The position numbers and the translations under genes are program-made. Below, one piece after another: positions 12,646 to 23,621 of a stretch of DNA of 64,000 nucleotides. The stretch's first letter is position 1. Every line of letters begins with the position of its first letter. A model generated the notes under the pieces. The model was not told the DNA's origin. It did no database searches and was given only the letters and a program-made list of their open reading frames with translations. This DNA comes from Raphanus sativus. Its lineage: Eukaryota > Streptophyta > Magnoliopsida > Brassicales > Brassicaceae. The stretch covers positions 8,742,001 to 8,806,000 of the forward strand of contig NC_079514.1 in the NCBI RefSeq assembly GCF_000801105.2, in the 5' to 3' direction.

Positions 12646-13383
12646 ATCAGTCCAATCTCTTTCATCCTCTCCTAGAGAAAGGTTTCTTTCTCGATTCCTC
12701 TTCCTCTCTTAAAAGGTAAGAGATAGTTTTGAGACTGCGAGAGATTGACGCTAAAGGATTAAAGTCTCTGGGGCGTTGACACTTACACAGTTCGACGCCG
12801 TCGGCTTTTGCTTTCAGAGTGTGGAGGTTGTTCAACCTCGCACCGCTGGCTTCGGTGGTCGATCCTTTCTCTTTGGATGCGGCATATATCACTGAGATCC
12901 AGGTTGGTCGGCTTCGTTTTTTCCGATCGAGATCTCGAATTGATCGGGGAAGCTCTCGGGAGAAGTGAAGCTATTGAAGACAACTGTGTGGAGGATGGGT
13001 CTCATTCCGGTGCGGTTATATTTTCCGGTGGTTTGGGGTGCGGAAAAAAGATGAGGTGATTATCGACTCCGGGATGTTCCGGTGAAACTACAGTTGGTTT
13101 CGTCTTTCCCGGCGTTTGTCTTGGTGTGTGGGTCACGCCGTTGTGAACGGGTGACGCGTGTCGTCTGTTTCGATGTTAGTGAAGTACGTGGGTGGCCAAG
13201 CGTAGACCTGTGACGCGTGGTTCTTTGAAGATGCGTGAAGGGCTTGGATTTAATGGACCTTTATATCGGCTCGGGTGGATTTTGTCCCTTGTTTTATTTA
13301 GTTTAGCTCTCTTTGGGTTTTTGTATGTTTTTTAATGTTGGGTTTTCAGTCTGTAATAAATTAATTCTTAGAGGAAAAAAAAG
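12646..13383 (+). mobile_element. Non-LTR retroposon-like insertion with 15-bp target duplication
   Basis: The 15-bp sequence ATTATTCCAATGGAC occurs exactly at 12631-12645 and again at 13384-13398. The 738 bp between ends in an A-rich tail (GAGGAAAAAAAAG). A long exact target-site duplication plus a 3' A tail is the mark of LINE/SINE-type retroposition. The body is GC-richer than its surroundings and its ORFs are short, the longest being 76-83 aa. I recognise no reverse transcriptase, so this is a defective LINE derivative or another retroposed transcript. Confidence 0.7.
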
Positions 13384-13398
13384 ATTATTCCAATGGAC

Positions 13399-13870
13399 TC
13401 TGATTTCTGAAGAAACTGGTGATGATTCCATAATCACCCATGCTGGAAACTTCCAGTAAAACCCAGTCGTTTTGTTCTTGTATTACACGCATGTATACAC
13501 ACACTTGCATACCTTTGTCTCCATCGTATCTACTTGGTAGAGCAGTTATCTGCACCACAATAATAATACACAAACTCTCTCTCTCTCTACAATTCCGTTA
13601 TTGGCTTTGACGTCATTATTTGAATTCTTATCCAATTCCGAAATATTCTTTTTCTTCTTTCTTTTTTCTCATACTCAAGAGAGTCTTGATATTCCCACTT
13701 TCTTCTTTAATATTCTTTGCTCTGTTTCAATAAATTTGCTTTCACTAATTTTTTCCATGAAAGCGAGAGAGAAAAATGGTATCATAAGCTCCCGACAGCA
13801 ACAAAAGAGTTTAAAGCTATGTCTTAATATCCATCCCCTCTCTTCTTCTTCGGTTCTGTAATAGTGTTAT
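13399..13870. promoter_or_regulatory. Upstream region of the 365-aa gene
   Basis: This contains CT repeats near 13575-13590 and pyrimidine-rich leader-like sequence up to the ATG at 13871. It probably holds the promoter and 5' UTR. No specific box was assigned. Confidence 0.4.
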
Positions 13871-14968
13871 ATGGATTTAGCGTTAAGCAAAAAAGGTTTT
13901 AATTTCGCTCTAAGAAACAAGAAGTGGATTCTTCTCGCAGCCACTGGTTATGGCGCCTTCAAGGTTTATCATTCCCAGAAAAGGAAGCGAATCTCTAACC
14001 TCTTCGCTCTCCTCTTCAACCTCGTCGAAGCATCCTCTCACTCCGCCGAAGCCGTTAGCGTAATCGCCAAGGATCTCACGGAGTTCCTCAGATCCGACTC
14101 CGACCAGATCCCGAACAGCTTCAAACAGATCTCCAAACTCGCCAAATCCGACGAGCTCAATTCTTCTTTGATCGAACTCACACAAGCCGTCACCGTGGGA
14201 CTGCTCAGAGGATCCGGTGGTGGTGATGATGGTTCCGGGTCGGGTTTCGCGGATCGGGTTATGGATAAGCTGTTCACGAAACCCGGTACGGGTTTCGCTT
14301 CGGCGATCGTCGGAAGCTTCGCTAGAAACTTAGTCCTCGCGCTCTCTTCTTCCTCCTCCGGCGAGTCTTCCATCTTCTCCGATCCGAGATTGCGCGACGC
14401 GGTTTGCTCCGACGACGGTAGAAAGCTGATCGGCGATTGCGTTCAGCGTTTCGTCAGCACCGCGGTTTCGGTTTATTTGGACGAGACGAGGGGCGTCAAC
14501 GTGTTCGACGATTTGTTCGCCGGTTTAACCAACCCGAAACACGAGGACGAGGTTAAGCAAACGCTTGTAACGGTATGCAACGCTGCGGTCGAAGCGTTTG
14601 TAAGAGCGTCGAGAAGAGGAGCGACAGAACCGGGATCGGACCGGTCGTTATCTAAAACGCTGACCGTTGGATCTAAACCGGCACCTACGTGGATCGATCG
14701 GGTTTCGTATTCGCTGTCTGTACCGAGTAACCGAAAATACGTGGTGGATTTAACCGGGAGGGTGACGTTTGAGACGGTTAGATCGTTGTTAGAAGTGTTG
14801 GTGGAGAGAGCGAATGGTAAAGTGGAGAGTTACGTGGAGAGAGTTAGAGAGAGAGGGAACGAGACGAGGAGATTCGTGAGAGTTAAATCATCGCTTCTGC
14901 ATAGTTTATGTTTGTCTATGTGTTTACAGATTGTTGAGGCTCCTTGGATACTGACTCCAAGAAACTGA
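13871..14968 (+). CDS. Uncharacterised plant-specific protein with N-terminal hydrophobic helix
   Basis: This is a single-exon ORF of 365 aa, GC-rich with sound codon use. Residues 17-34 (NKKWILLAATGYGAFKVY) form one hydrophobic helix followed by a basic stretch (HSQKRKRIS), which suggests a membrane anchor or organelle-targeting sequence. The rest is predicted soluble and mostly helical. It contains a Gly/Ser/Asp-rich linker (about 114-125) and no catalytic motif I recognise. By position it may be the counterpart of At3g49790, but I could not confirm that from memory of the sequence. Function unknown. Confidence 0.82.
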   Translation: MDLALSKKGFNFALRNKKWILLAATGYGAFKVYHSQKRKRISNLFALLFNLVEASSHSAEAVSVIAKDLTEFLRSDSDQIPNSFKQISKLAKSDELNSSLIELTQAVTVGLLRGSGGGDDGSGSGFADRVMDKLFTKPGTGFASAIVGSFARNLVLALSSSSSGESSIFSDPRLRDAVCSDDGRKLIGDCVQRFVSTAVSVYLDETRGVNVFDDLFAGLTNPKHEDEVKQTLVTVCNAAVEAFVRASRRGATEPGSDRSLSKTLTVGSKPAPTWIDRVSYSLSVPSNRKYVVDLTGRVTFETVRSLLEVLVERANGKVESYVERVRERGNETRRFVRVKSSLLHSLCLSMCLQIVEAPWILTPRN

Positions 14969-15649
14969 TCAGGCTTAAAGACAAGACACAGTTTCTTTTT
15001 TTTCCTTCTTCTGGTTCTGTAATTCTTGGATTCAATCAAATTCGATGTAAAATTGCTTGTTTTTTTCTTTTGATTGGTAGAAGAAAATGATTGTTTGTTT
15101 TGTTCTGGATTTGGATATTTGGATAATGATAGGCTTGGGACATTATTTGTTTCACGTTTGTGTTTCGTTTTTGTGGATAAATATGATATATAGTTGCTGA
15201 GTGAGGTTGACGTGGATAAGACAAGAACCATAGCCGTATACGTTCTTTCATGCGAAAAGTTCAAAGAAAGTTTCTTGTTATTTAAGAGAAAACAAAGTTG
15301 ATCACTCTCTTGTCCTGATTTGATCTGATCTATCTAACTTCTGCTTATACTTGAGATATACTTTTAGCTTAAAATCCTCAAACTGCAACATCTAATGTGT
15401 AACGCAAACATCTCAAATGTGTGTTTCCGAGAATCCCAACGCCGAAAACTAGTACACATAATCAACATCCATTTCAACGTTTATCAAAAAAAAAAAAAAA
15501 AACTTTCAATAACTAAAATCAAGCACTAGGAAGCTCAGAAAATCGACGACTTTGTATGTTCATGATAAAATGTGTTACTAATGCAATGGTGTATATATTC
15601 ACATATAAAACACATTAAGAGAGATAGAAGAGAAAATATATGTATGAAG
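14969..15649. other. Spacer without recognised features
   Basis: This probably contains the 3' UTR of the upstream gene. A homopolymer run of about 17 A lies at 15487-15503. The minus-strand ORFs here overlap the gene end and look like shadows. Confidence 0.5.
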
Positions 15650-16006
15650 CTATTCTCTAACACAAGGAGCTTTGCAAGAAACTAGAGACTTAAGACTATT
15701 CTTTGCTTCCGACACAACCTTGTAGTCATCTTCAGTTTCTACATCAGTTGTTGTACACTTTCTCATCGCGATAAGAAAAGGATCATCTTTCTCTTCTTCT
15801 CGTTTCTTTCCTGCTTTTCTCCATTTCATTACACAAGAATATCTCATTAACGAGGAAGATGTAACCAACCGTTTTGGTGACGGATATGGTGGCGGCAAAG
15901 GTAGCAATGCTGGTACCACCTCGTTTTTTGACGTCATGTCTGTTTCTAACCTAGATAGCGATGATGATGAATCCGACGTAACCAATTTGTTTTCCTGAGA
16001 AAACAT
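15650..16006 (-). CDS. Small hypothetical protein (118 aa)
   Basis: This single-exon ORF encodes a serine- and lysine-rich protein. It has a proline-rich segment (ALLPLPPPYPSPKR, about residues 33-46), a basic centre (MKWRKAGKKREEEK) and a C-terminus with three cysteines (ending SCKAPCVRE). Coding composition differs from the flanking AT-rich DNA, which supports a real gene. No domain was recognised. The order of genes suggests one of the small Arabidopsis genes between At3g49790 and At3g49740, but I cannot name it. Confidence 0.6.
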   Translation of the reverse strand: MFSQENKLVTSDSSSSLSRLETDMTSKNEVVPALLPLPPPYPSPKRLVTSSSLMRYSCVMKWRKAGKKREEEKDDPFLIAMRKCTTTDVETEDDYKVVSEAKNSLKSLVSCKAPCVRE

Positions 16007-16357
16007 ATGGCTTTAAATTCTATGTAACTCGTGAGAATTTGATCAGATCAACGATAACACGATCGATTTTGGGAAAGAAAAGAAAAAAAAACCGAAAAGT
16101 TTGATAGATTTGCAAACTTTATATATACGGATCTATTCACATCACACGATCTTGTTACGTTTCGAAGGGTTCCAGTTGAGACATGATAAAAGCATGCAAA
16201 AACAATCAAAGAGGAGACATGCTTGTTACAGTGTTATGGTTATTATTGTAATAAATGTTACAAGAGCATGCATGCATGAACGGGATTTGCTTTAATCCAC
16301 ATTTAATACATACGGTATTAAGTAAATATACATATTTGTAATGTAAACCAAATCGGA
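16007..16357. other. Short spacer
   Basis: This is the upstream region of the 118-aa ORF and the 3' flank of the PPR gene. A small ORF (64 aa) is not credible. Nothing else was seen. Confidence 0.4.
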
Positions 16358-18535
16358 TCACAATCTCATCCAGCTGCAACCTCGTTGCTTCATAGCTCCA
16401 CCAATCAGATTCATGGCTTCTCTAGTCTCTTCTGCTTCTTTCCACAAACCAGCCCCTGCGTAAATATTCGACAGTTGAACATAAACCGAGGAAGGATCAT
16501 CCTTCTCCTGTTCCATTAGCAACCTAGCAACCATCTTCCCCAGCTTCAAATCTCCATGAGCAGCACAAGCACTAAACAAACCCCACAACGCATCTACCCT
16601 ACACCCGCTCATCTTCTTCACCAAGCTTCCCGCTTCATCCAGGTAACCCGCCCGACCAAGAAGGTCCACCAAGCACGAAAAATGATCCGCACTCGGTTTC
16701 GCAATCGAGTTAAAGATCTCAAGCCCCTCTTCGACCAAACCGGAGTGACTACAAGCAGAGAGAACCGCTGTGAACGTGGCTGCATCGGCATCCACTTCTC
16801 CTTCCTCTTGCATCGTCTTGAAAGCAACAACCGCGCTCTCTCCTCCCCCGTGCCTCGCGTACGCAGAGATCAGAGAGTTCCATGACACGACGTCCTTTTC
16901 AGACATCTGGTTGAACACTTGAAGAGACTTTTGCACAGTCCCGCATTGAGAGTACATGTTTATAAGCGCGTTACCTAGCAACGTCTCCTCGAAGAGCCCG
17001 TGTCTGATGACGTAAGCGTGAGCCTGCTTCCCGAGCATCAACGAAGAAATGTTCACGCAGATGCTCAAGAGAATGCTGAGAGTATACGCGTCAGGTAAGA
17101 CTAGAACCTCTGTTTCTAGCAACCTAGAGAATCTTTTCAAACCTTCAAAAGGTAACCCGTTATGGTAAAGCCCTGAGATCATCGCGTTCCATGAGATTAG
17201 ATTCTTCTTCGGAGCTCCTCCGAATATTAGATCAGCTTTTGCTATCTCACTCTGCTTAGAGTAGGCAGAGATCAACGCGTTGGAAACTTCCATCTTCGAA
17301 CTGAGACCAAACTTGATCACACACGCTTGAACCATCTCCAAAGCATCTAAATCTAGAGAGCTTGCTAAAAGACTCCCGAAAGTAAACTCATCCGGTTTAA
17401 CTCCGATTCCATGCATTCGCTTGTACACCGACACCGCAGACTCGCCCAACCTCGCTTGGTTATACCCTGAGATCATCGTATTCCAAGTAACCAAATCTTT
17501 CTCTCGCAGCGACTCGAAAACCTTTCTCGCCGCCACAAGATCCTCAAAAGAAGAGTACATTGACATCGCCGAATTGCTAACCAAAGTATACTCTTCGTAC
17601 CCTGTCTTGATAGCTAGTCCATGTACTTGGCGTCCCATACCAGCACACGAACACGAACTCATCACACTCACAAAAGTCAGATCAGTAGGTCTAAGACCAG
17701 ACTCTAGCATCTCTCTAAACACAAGCAAAGGCTCTCCTCTTCTCAAACCCGCCAAACCATCAATAACCACGTTGAAAGTGACCTGATCACGAACACCAAC
17801 ACCAGCTTCTTCAAACACCGAACAAGCGTCGCTAACAACCCCGCCGTTAAAATACATCGTTATAACGGCGTTAACAACAGAAGAAGCAGATAAAAACCCA
17901 GCCTTTACGACCAGAGAATGCACCTGCCTACCGAAACGCAAGCAACACACGCTCAACACAGTAGAGAACCCGAACTTATCATGCCCAACACCGACCACGT
18001 GCATCTCACGAAACAGCTCCATACTCGTTCCATAATACCCTTTCTCCTTACAACCAGTAATCATCGCGTTCCACACCGCGGCGTTGTTTCTCTCAGGCAT
18101 TTCGTCGAACACCTTGAAGGCGTAATCGATTTCCCCGAGCTTGAAGCACGCGGCGAGAAGCGTCGTCCACGAGTAGACATCGGGGTGTTCGATCTCTAGG
18201 AAGCTCTTCTTAAGGGAAAGTAGTGAGGTCCCCGCGTAGAGGGAGAGAAGCGTGTTGGAGACGTGGGAGTGGCGGGATAGACCCGAGCGGACGGCGTAGG
18301 AGTGTAACTGGCCGCCGGAGACGGTGGGGTCGCGGAGGTGGGAAGCGGCGGTGATGGCGGAGGAGAGGGTGTAGTGATCTGGTTTTAGGGTTGTGGAGCG
18401 GTGGATGTCGGCGAAGAGGTTGAGAGCGTTTGCGTTTGAGCCGGAGCGGGTGAGAGCGGTTAGTCGGCGGTTGAGATCGAGCAAGGTGGTTGAGGTTGGT
18501 GATCGGCTCTCTGTTAAACATAGAGCTTTTCTCAT
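16358..18535 (-). CDS. Pentatricopeptide repeat protein, PLS class with E-type tail
   Basis: This is an intronless ORF of 725 aa on the minus strand, the usual structure for plant PPR genes. Repeats run nearly end to end, with units such as DVYSWTTLLAACFKLGEIDY, NNAAVWNAMITGCKEKGYYG, DLVTWNTMISGYNQARLGES and DVVSWNSLISAYARHGGGES. P, L and S spacing alternates, which places it in the PLS subclass. The C-terminus (DHFSCLVDLLGRAGYLDEA through GCSWMRL) is an E-type extension; no DYW domain follows. Such proteins bind organellar RNA, often for C-to-U editing with a partner. The N-terminus is Ser/Thr/Arg-rich, as in mitochondrial or plastid presequences. Position and sequence fit At3g49740. Confidence 0.93.
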   Translation of the reverse strand: MRKALCLTESRSPTSTTLLDLNRRLTALTRSGSNANALNLFADIHRSTTLKPDHYTLSSAITAASHLRDPTVSGGQLHSYAVRSGLSRHSHVSNTLLSLYAGTSLLSLKKSFLEIEHPDVYSWTTLLAACFKLGEIDYAFKVFDEMPERNNAAVWNAMITGCKEKGYYGTSMELFREMHVVGVGHDKFGFSTVLSVCCLRFGRQVHSLVVKAGFLSASSVVNAVITMYFNGGVVSDACSVFEEAGVGVRDQVTFNVVIDGLAGLRRGEPLLVFREMLESGLRPTDLTFVSVMSSCSCAGMGRQVHGLAIKTGYEEYTLVSNSAMSMYSSFEDLVAARKVFESLREKDLVTWNTMISGYNQARLGESAVSVYKRMHGIGVKPDEFTFGSLLASSLDLDALEMVQACVIKFGLSSKMEVSNALISAYSKQSEIAKADLIFGGAPKKNLISWNAMISGLYHNGLPFEGLKRFSRLLETEVLVLPDAYTLSILLSICVNISSLMLGKQAHAYVIRHGLFEETLLGNALINMYSQCGTVQKSLQVFNQMSEKDVVSWNSLISAYARHGGGESAVVAFKTMQEEGEVDADAATFTAVLSACSHSGLVEEGLEIFNSIAKPSADHFSCLVDLLGRAGYLDEAGSLVKKMSGCRVDALWGLFSACAAHGDLKLGKMVARLLMEQEKDDPSSVYVQLSNIYAGAGLWKEAEETREAMNLIGGAMKQRGCSWMRL

Positions 18536-20479
18536 CTAGTTGTGTGTCGTTGTCGGAGAGTTTGGGTCATTATTCAAAATAAGAGGAGGCTTTATAAGAA
18601 GAACTGGATATGGATGGATTTTATCTGATGTTTTAATTTACGAACACATAAAAATAAAAAGATTGGAAATATTTTTCTCACGTTAATTCTTGAATTTTCA
18701 GTATATATTGATGATATTTTAATAACAATAATCTGTTTTATTACATAATTTTTGATTGATATTCTATTTCAATAATAATGGTGTTTTAAATAGTATATTG
18801 ATATTTTTATTTTTTAATAAATACTTCACTTTTTATTATTTTTTAAAATAATATTAGCTATAGTTAATTGAAATATATAGAATTGTGAACTCTCTATATT
18901 GTTTATATTGTGTAAGACAAACTAAAAACGACACAATTAAAAATATTAATATTACATAACACCAGTCAATATGTTTTATCGATAGTCAGCTAAATATCGA
19001 ATATATTTCTAGATAAAATATCAAATTTATTTACTTTAACATTCATGGTGTGACTTTAACATCTTTTTCTATATACAATATTTTATAAAACACTATTGTC
19101 ATTATGGTTTAAAAATTTAAAGTTCTCCAGTTGTAGTGACTCTTGATAGTGCGACATATAATTGTAAGACTAGACTTGACAAATAGACCAACTTTTTAAG
19201 CTTTGACCTTAACTCTGGTTGATAGTCATTTCATAGAACACTCTTATAGAAAATTGAAGTCTTTTCATTTTAAAAGGTCAACGAATACAAATATGTTTTT
19301 CCACATAACTTCCGGTTAGGATTTCGGCTTCAATATTCATGTTGTATAGGCGAGTTATTCATAACATTATTCTATTGGAAAGTCTTCCTTTTTGATTTAA
19401 ATTCCTTAATAGCATGACCTACAACAATCCATTGGAAAGTCGTTCTCTTTGATTTAAATTTCATAGTAGTATGATCTACAACAACATAACCAATTTTTAT
19501 ATGTTGATAAGAATAAACACACATAATCATAATCACATATAAGCATAATAGTCACATTAACTTAGTCACAATAGCATAACAGTTGGACAAAATATCCGTA
19601 AATTTTGATTTTATCTATTTCGATTTGAACCGAAATTCCAAATATATGTACTCTACGAAGCAAAGAAAATACTTATATGCAATATCTGTAAGAAACGAAG
19701 CAAAACACAAATACTAATATTATTAAGAATGAATATCTGATATACATGTATGTAAAGACATATATATATATATAATTTATATAAATATAATATTGTATAT
19801 AAGTTTTATAGTACTTTTTAAATAAATTTATTAAGTTATTTATTAGAGTTTTAAAAGTAATAAATTTTTATTTTTTGTAATAAAATGTTATTATTATTTT
19901 TTGTTATTTTGAAATTTATGATTTATTTACTAATTTTAATTTATTTTTGCGGATTGAATCGGATATCCGGTCGAAAATCTAAAATTATCTGAATATCCGG
20001 AGCACCGAATATCCGTGTGGCTACATATCGAATTGGATCAAATAATTGATTATTATAACAAAATGGATCGGATCAGAATATCTCCAAAAATCCGGATATC
20101 CGATTCATGTTCACCACTACATCTATATGTACAAACGGCTAAGTATAATTGTAACAATAACCAATGTATAACAGCATGACAATTATATTATTTTTAGAAA
20201 AAGTTCAACATCAGTTTAATGTGAAGATCAGGATATCTAGTTATTTCCTCATATGACACTAAAAAAAGATAACATGCGAAGATGTGAAAGAACATGCAAG
20301 AAAACTCACCAGATATTTTTCTTGCTTAATCCTGAAAAAAAATTACTTTTAAAAACACAAATTGTTTTTACAAATTGTTTTTATTATCTTCCTATATATT
20401 TTATTAATCATAAGATATTTAAAAATAATAAGATTTGAAAAAAAAAAAGAAAAAGAAACGAAGTCGTTTAATAAGGCCT
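18536..20479. other. AT-rich intergenic DNA with degenerate repeats
   Basis: No gene is present. A 57-bp word is repeated in tandem at about 19372-19428 and 19429-19485 (CATTGGAAAGTC...GATTTAAAT...CTACAACA). From about 19575 to 20120 there are scattered ATATCCG/CGGATAT words in both orientations around an AT core, resembling an old MITE of the (hAT-like) ATATCCG type. Its ends were not defined. Confidence 0.4.
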
Positions 20480-21272
20480 TCTTCCTATGGAGATGGTATG
20501 CGCAAGGTTTTGCACGTAGGCCCTGAGTGAGACATGCTCAGTGGTTTCCAGTCTCTTGAAAGAAGATGAGAGACTGAAGCATGGGGGTGTCGAGCCATAT
20601 GACATCGAGAGGATGCTGAGTCTTACTGCAGGAGTCTTGTCAGTAAAGGCCTGACATCAAGTTCCCTCTCCCCTACAGAGCAAAATCCTCCTCTCTTGTG
20701 ATCGTCTCAGATGCTCTGGATTATCTCTCGCCCAAGTACCTCAACAAGACCATGCCTGAACTCTCTTGTGTTTTTATTCATTCTAGTTTTGGTTACTAAA
20801 CTCTTTTGACCAAAAAGAAAAACAAAACTCTTTTGAACTTCAACTCTTCTAGGTCTCCCTGGTCAGCAGAGAGCTAAAGTTGCTGAATTGTCTAAATTTG
20901 GTCGCCATGTATGTTTACTATATACCCTCTTCTCCTATATGAAACAACCCTTCCCCTTACTTTACTTTTATTAAGTGCCATAAGCATAGGTCATGTAGTT
21001 AGCCGTTAGCATATCCTCATATGGTTTAAACACCATGACTCTTGAAAGCTGCAGTATTTGATGCCTGCTTAAATGACATTCACAAAGTTCTTCTTAAAGA
21101 AGAAAGAGACTACGAAGACTTGATTACTGTCACCCCGTATATAAATTTATATATATTGCAGGCGAAAATGCGTAGCGCATCATGGTGGAAACGATTCTTC
21201 GTGCAGACAAACTTCGAAAAGAAGAAGGACAAACCGGCCTGCCAAGTCTTCCACCTCAAGCCACTACATTAA
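20480..21272 (+). pseudogene. CGR2: CGR2-type Golgi methyltransferase, 5'-truncated pseudogene
   Basis: Fragments in different frames match Arabidopsis CGR2 (At3g49720), a Golgi protein needed for pectin methylesterification. In order they read YGDGMRKVLHVGP (from 20486), VSSLLKED, GVEPYDIE, then KFPLPYRAKSSSLVIVSDAL and DYLSPKYLNKTMPEL (about 20658-20762). After an intron come GLPGQQRAKVAELSKFGR (20851-20905) and MRSASWWKRFFVQTN ending KPACQVFHLKPLH (21169-21270). Frameshifts and in-frame stops separate them, for example TGA right after VGPE, and the N-terminal third is missing. Its place between the PPR gene and ACS9 matches Arabidopsis gene order, so this is a decayed orthologue in situ, not a retrocopy. 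Confidence 0.85.
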
Positions 21273-21786
21273 CCAGCCCCCCTACACTAAAGCATATTCT
21301 CACACGTAGAGCCGCTCTCAGAACAAGAACAAATAAACCAAAAATAGCGTAAATATATTCTCCTTGTATTATTGTAACAAGTCAGTTTTTGTCCTTTCAA
21401 TGTTCATTTTTTTCCTATTTAGTTCAAAACTTCAAATCATCACTATCACCAAATAATATCCACATGGACCTGAAGGTTATCCCTTACAATGAATGATCTC
21501 TCTCTCTCTCTGTTTGCAACCTAGGCATAAACTTGATCGTATTGTCAGACAATGCCCACAGCAGCCCACATATCCTCATAACTACTTTCTCTTCATGTGT
21601 TGTCTCTGACATCTAGCTTTTCGGGGAACCACAACTCTTCTTCTCCTTTTTACCTTAAGACAGCCTCTTCCTCCTTCACTATTGCCAATCTCTTCTTCTC
21701 CATGACATTCTTAATTTTCTTCATCATCTCCTCTAGGTACTCTGTTCACTTCATCCCTATCCGAGGGTGACACACCCTACAAATAC
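21273..21786. other. Spacer, 3' flank of the CGR2 remnant
   Basis: This probably includes the former 3' UTR. A CT-microsatellite of about 14 bp lies near 21499-21512. No gene was seen. Confidence 0.4.
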
Positions 21787-23207
21787 GGTGCTGTTCGTTT
21801 GCTCACCTGGGTGATCCATCTGGGTGAAGATGCAAGTTGATGTTCGTTTTGTACATTAAAATGCTACATCCAGATAGATCACCCAACTGCATTTATGAAA
21901 ACTCATCACAAATTCTCATCCAAATGAGGGTGAGTCTTCACGGAGCATCTGGGTGAAGGTGAGTCTTCACCAAAAATTTGATATTTTTTTTGTCAAAACA
22001 AAAAAATTCTCGCCAAATCCAAAAATGCAATTTCCCGTCAAAATTGAAAAACACAATTTCTCGTCAAAATCGGGAAAAGATAATTTCGCCAAAACCGGAA
22101 AACATAATTTCCCGCCAAAATCGTTCGTCAAAATCAGAAAAAGGCAATTTCTCGTCAAAACCGGAAAACACAATTTCTCGGCAAAATCGAAAAACACACT
22201 TTCAAGCCAAAACCGAGAAATCACAATTTCCCGCCAAAACTGGAAAATATAATTTCCCGCCAAAACCGAGAAATCACAATTTCCCGCCAAACTGGAAAAT
22301 ATAATTTCCCGCCAAAACCGAGAAACCACAATTTCCCGCCAAAACCGGAAAACATAATTTTCCGCCAAAATCGGAAAACGCCATTTCCCGTCAAAACCGG
22401 AAAACACACAATTTCCAACCAAAACCGGAAAACGTAATTTCCCGCCAAAACCGAAAAACGAAATTTCTCGTGAAAACCGGAAAACACATTTTCTGGCCAA
22501 ATCGGGAAAACGCAATATCCAGCCAAAACCGAAAAACGCAATTTCTTGCCAAAACCGGAAAAATACACTTTCCCACCAATAACGAGAAAACACAATTTCT
22601 CGCCAAAAACGCAATTTCCCGGCAAAACTAAAAACGCAATTTCCCGTCAAAACTGGAAAACACACAATTTTTTCGTCAAAACCGGAAATAAACAATTTTC
22701 CGCCAAAACCGTAAAAACGTAATTTCCCGCCAAAACCGAAAAACGAAATTTCTCGTGAAAACCGGAAAACGCAATTTCTGGCCAAAGCCGGGAAAACGCA
22801 ATGTCCCGCCAAAACTGGTAAAACGCAATTTCTCACCAAAACTAGAAAACACACTTTTCTACCAAAACCGAGAAAACGCAATTTCTCGCCGAAAAACGTA
22901 ATTTTCCGGCAAACCGAAAATACAATTTCCCGTCAAAACTCGAAAAACACAATTTCTCGTCAAAACCGGAAAAATACAATTTCCCGCCAAAAATTTAGAA
23001 ACAAGTCTATTTTAATTATTTTAGTAACAAGTTCATCTTGATGTAAATGTAAGTTAAAAAAAGCAAACAAACATAGTTGCATTCAGATGATTCATCTGGA
23101 TGGATAAACGAAATGCAGAGACGAACAACACCTAAGTGGAGCATCTGGATAAAGCATCTAGATGGACCATCTGGATGCATCTTTCAGATGTACAAACGAA
23201 CAGGGCC
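21787..23207. mobile_element. PIF/Harbinger-like MITE carrying a minisatellite
   Basis: The ends are inverted repeats: GGTGCTGTTCGTTTG on the left pairs with CAAACGAACAGGGCC on the right. The trinucleotide TAC flanks both sides (21784-21786 and 23208-23210), as expected for PIF/Harbinger insertions. Subterminal regions share CATCTGG and GATGCATC words in both orientations. The centre (about 21985-22995) is a degenerate tandem array described separately. The long open frame of 304 aa on the minus strand is a by-product of the repeat and not a gene. Confidence 0.75.
21985..22995. repeat. Minisatellite of E2F-like motif (TTTCCCGCCAAAACCGGAAAAC)
   Basis: The unit is about 25-32 bp and repeats roughly 35 times with point changes, approximately CAATTTCCCGCCAAAACCGGAAAACG. 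I count nine exact TTTCCCGCC words plus many one-base variants (TTTCTCGCC, TTTCCCGTC, TTTTCCGCC). TTTCCCGCC matches the plant E2F/DP consensus TTSSCGSS. Amplification of E2F sites by transposons has been reported in Brassica, so this array fits a known phenomenon. Confidence 0.85.
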
Positions 23208-23583
23208 TACGTGTTCCTTCTTCTTCGCTTAGTATTTATTAGTTAGATCTATATTGGGCTCATTTAGTTCTCCAGATCGAGTGGATTATGATTAAATACG
23301 GCCCAAATAAATATATTGGCATGTTCGTTCGTTTGCTAGCCAGCAACCCTGACCAAATATTGTTTGTTGCATATCATAAATTCAGAATCAATCATGTCTG
23401 GCGTAAATTAATTAAAATGTTTGTTGAACATCGTTTTAATAATTATTTTAAAAATTATTAATAACATATAATTTTAAGCTGATAAGTAATTTATCTGTTT
23501 AAAACAATCCAAAATAATCTGATGAATATTTCTAAGCTATATCTCCCTTTTCATACAATCCCGAAAATAAATAATCATATATA

Positions 23584-23621
<38 letters not shown>

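Noticed and set aside
12808..13059. ORFs of 66-83 aa in the GC-rich stretch
   Set aside because: They lie wholly inside the retroposon bounded by exact 15-bp duplications and match no known protein.
14830..15264. A 144-aa minus-strand ORF
   Set aside because: It overlaps the end of the 365-aa gene and its 3' UTR, with Lys/Ser-rich low-complexity content.
21967..22881. A 304-aa ORF as a protein-coding gene
   Set aside because: It is made entirely of the minisatellite inside a MITE, with no start context, no known family and several other frames equally open.
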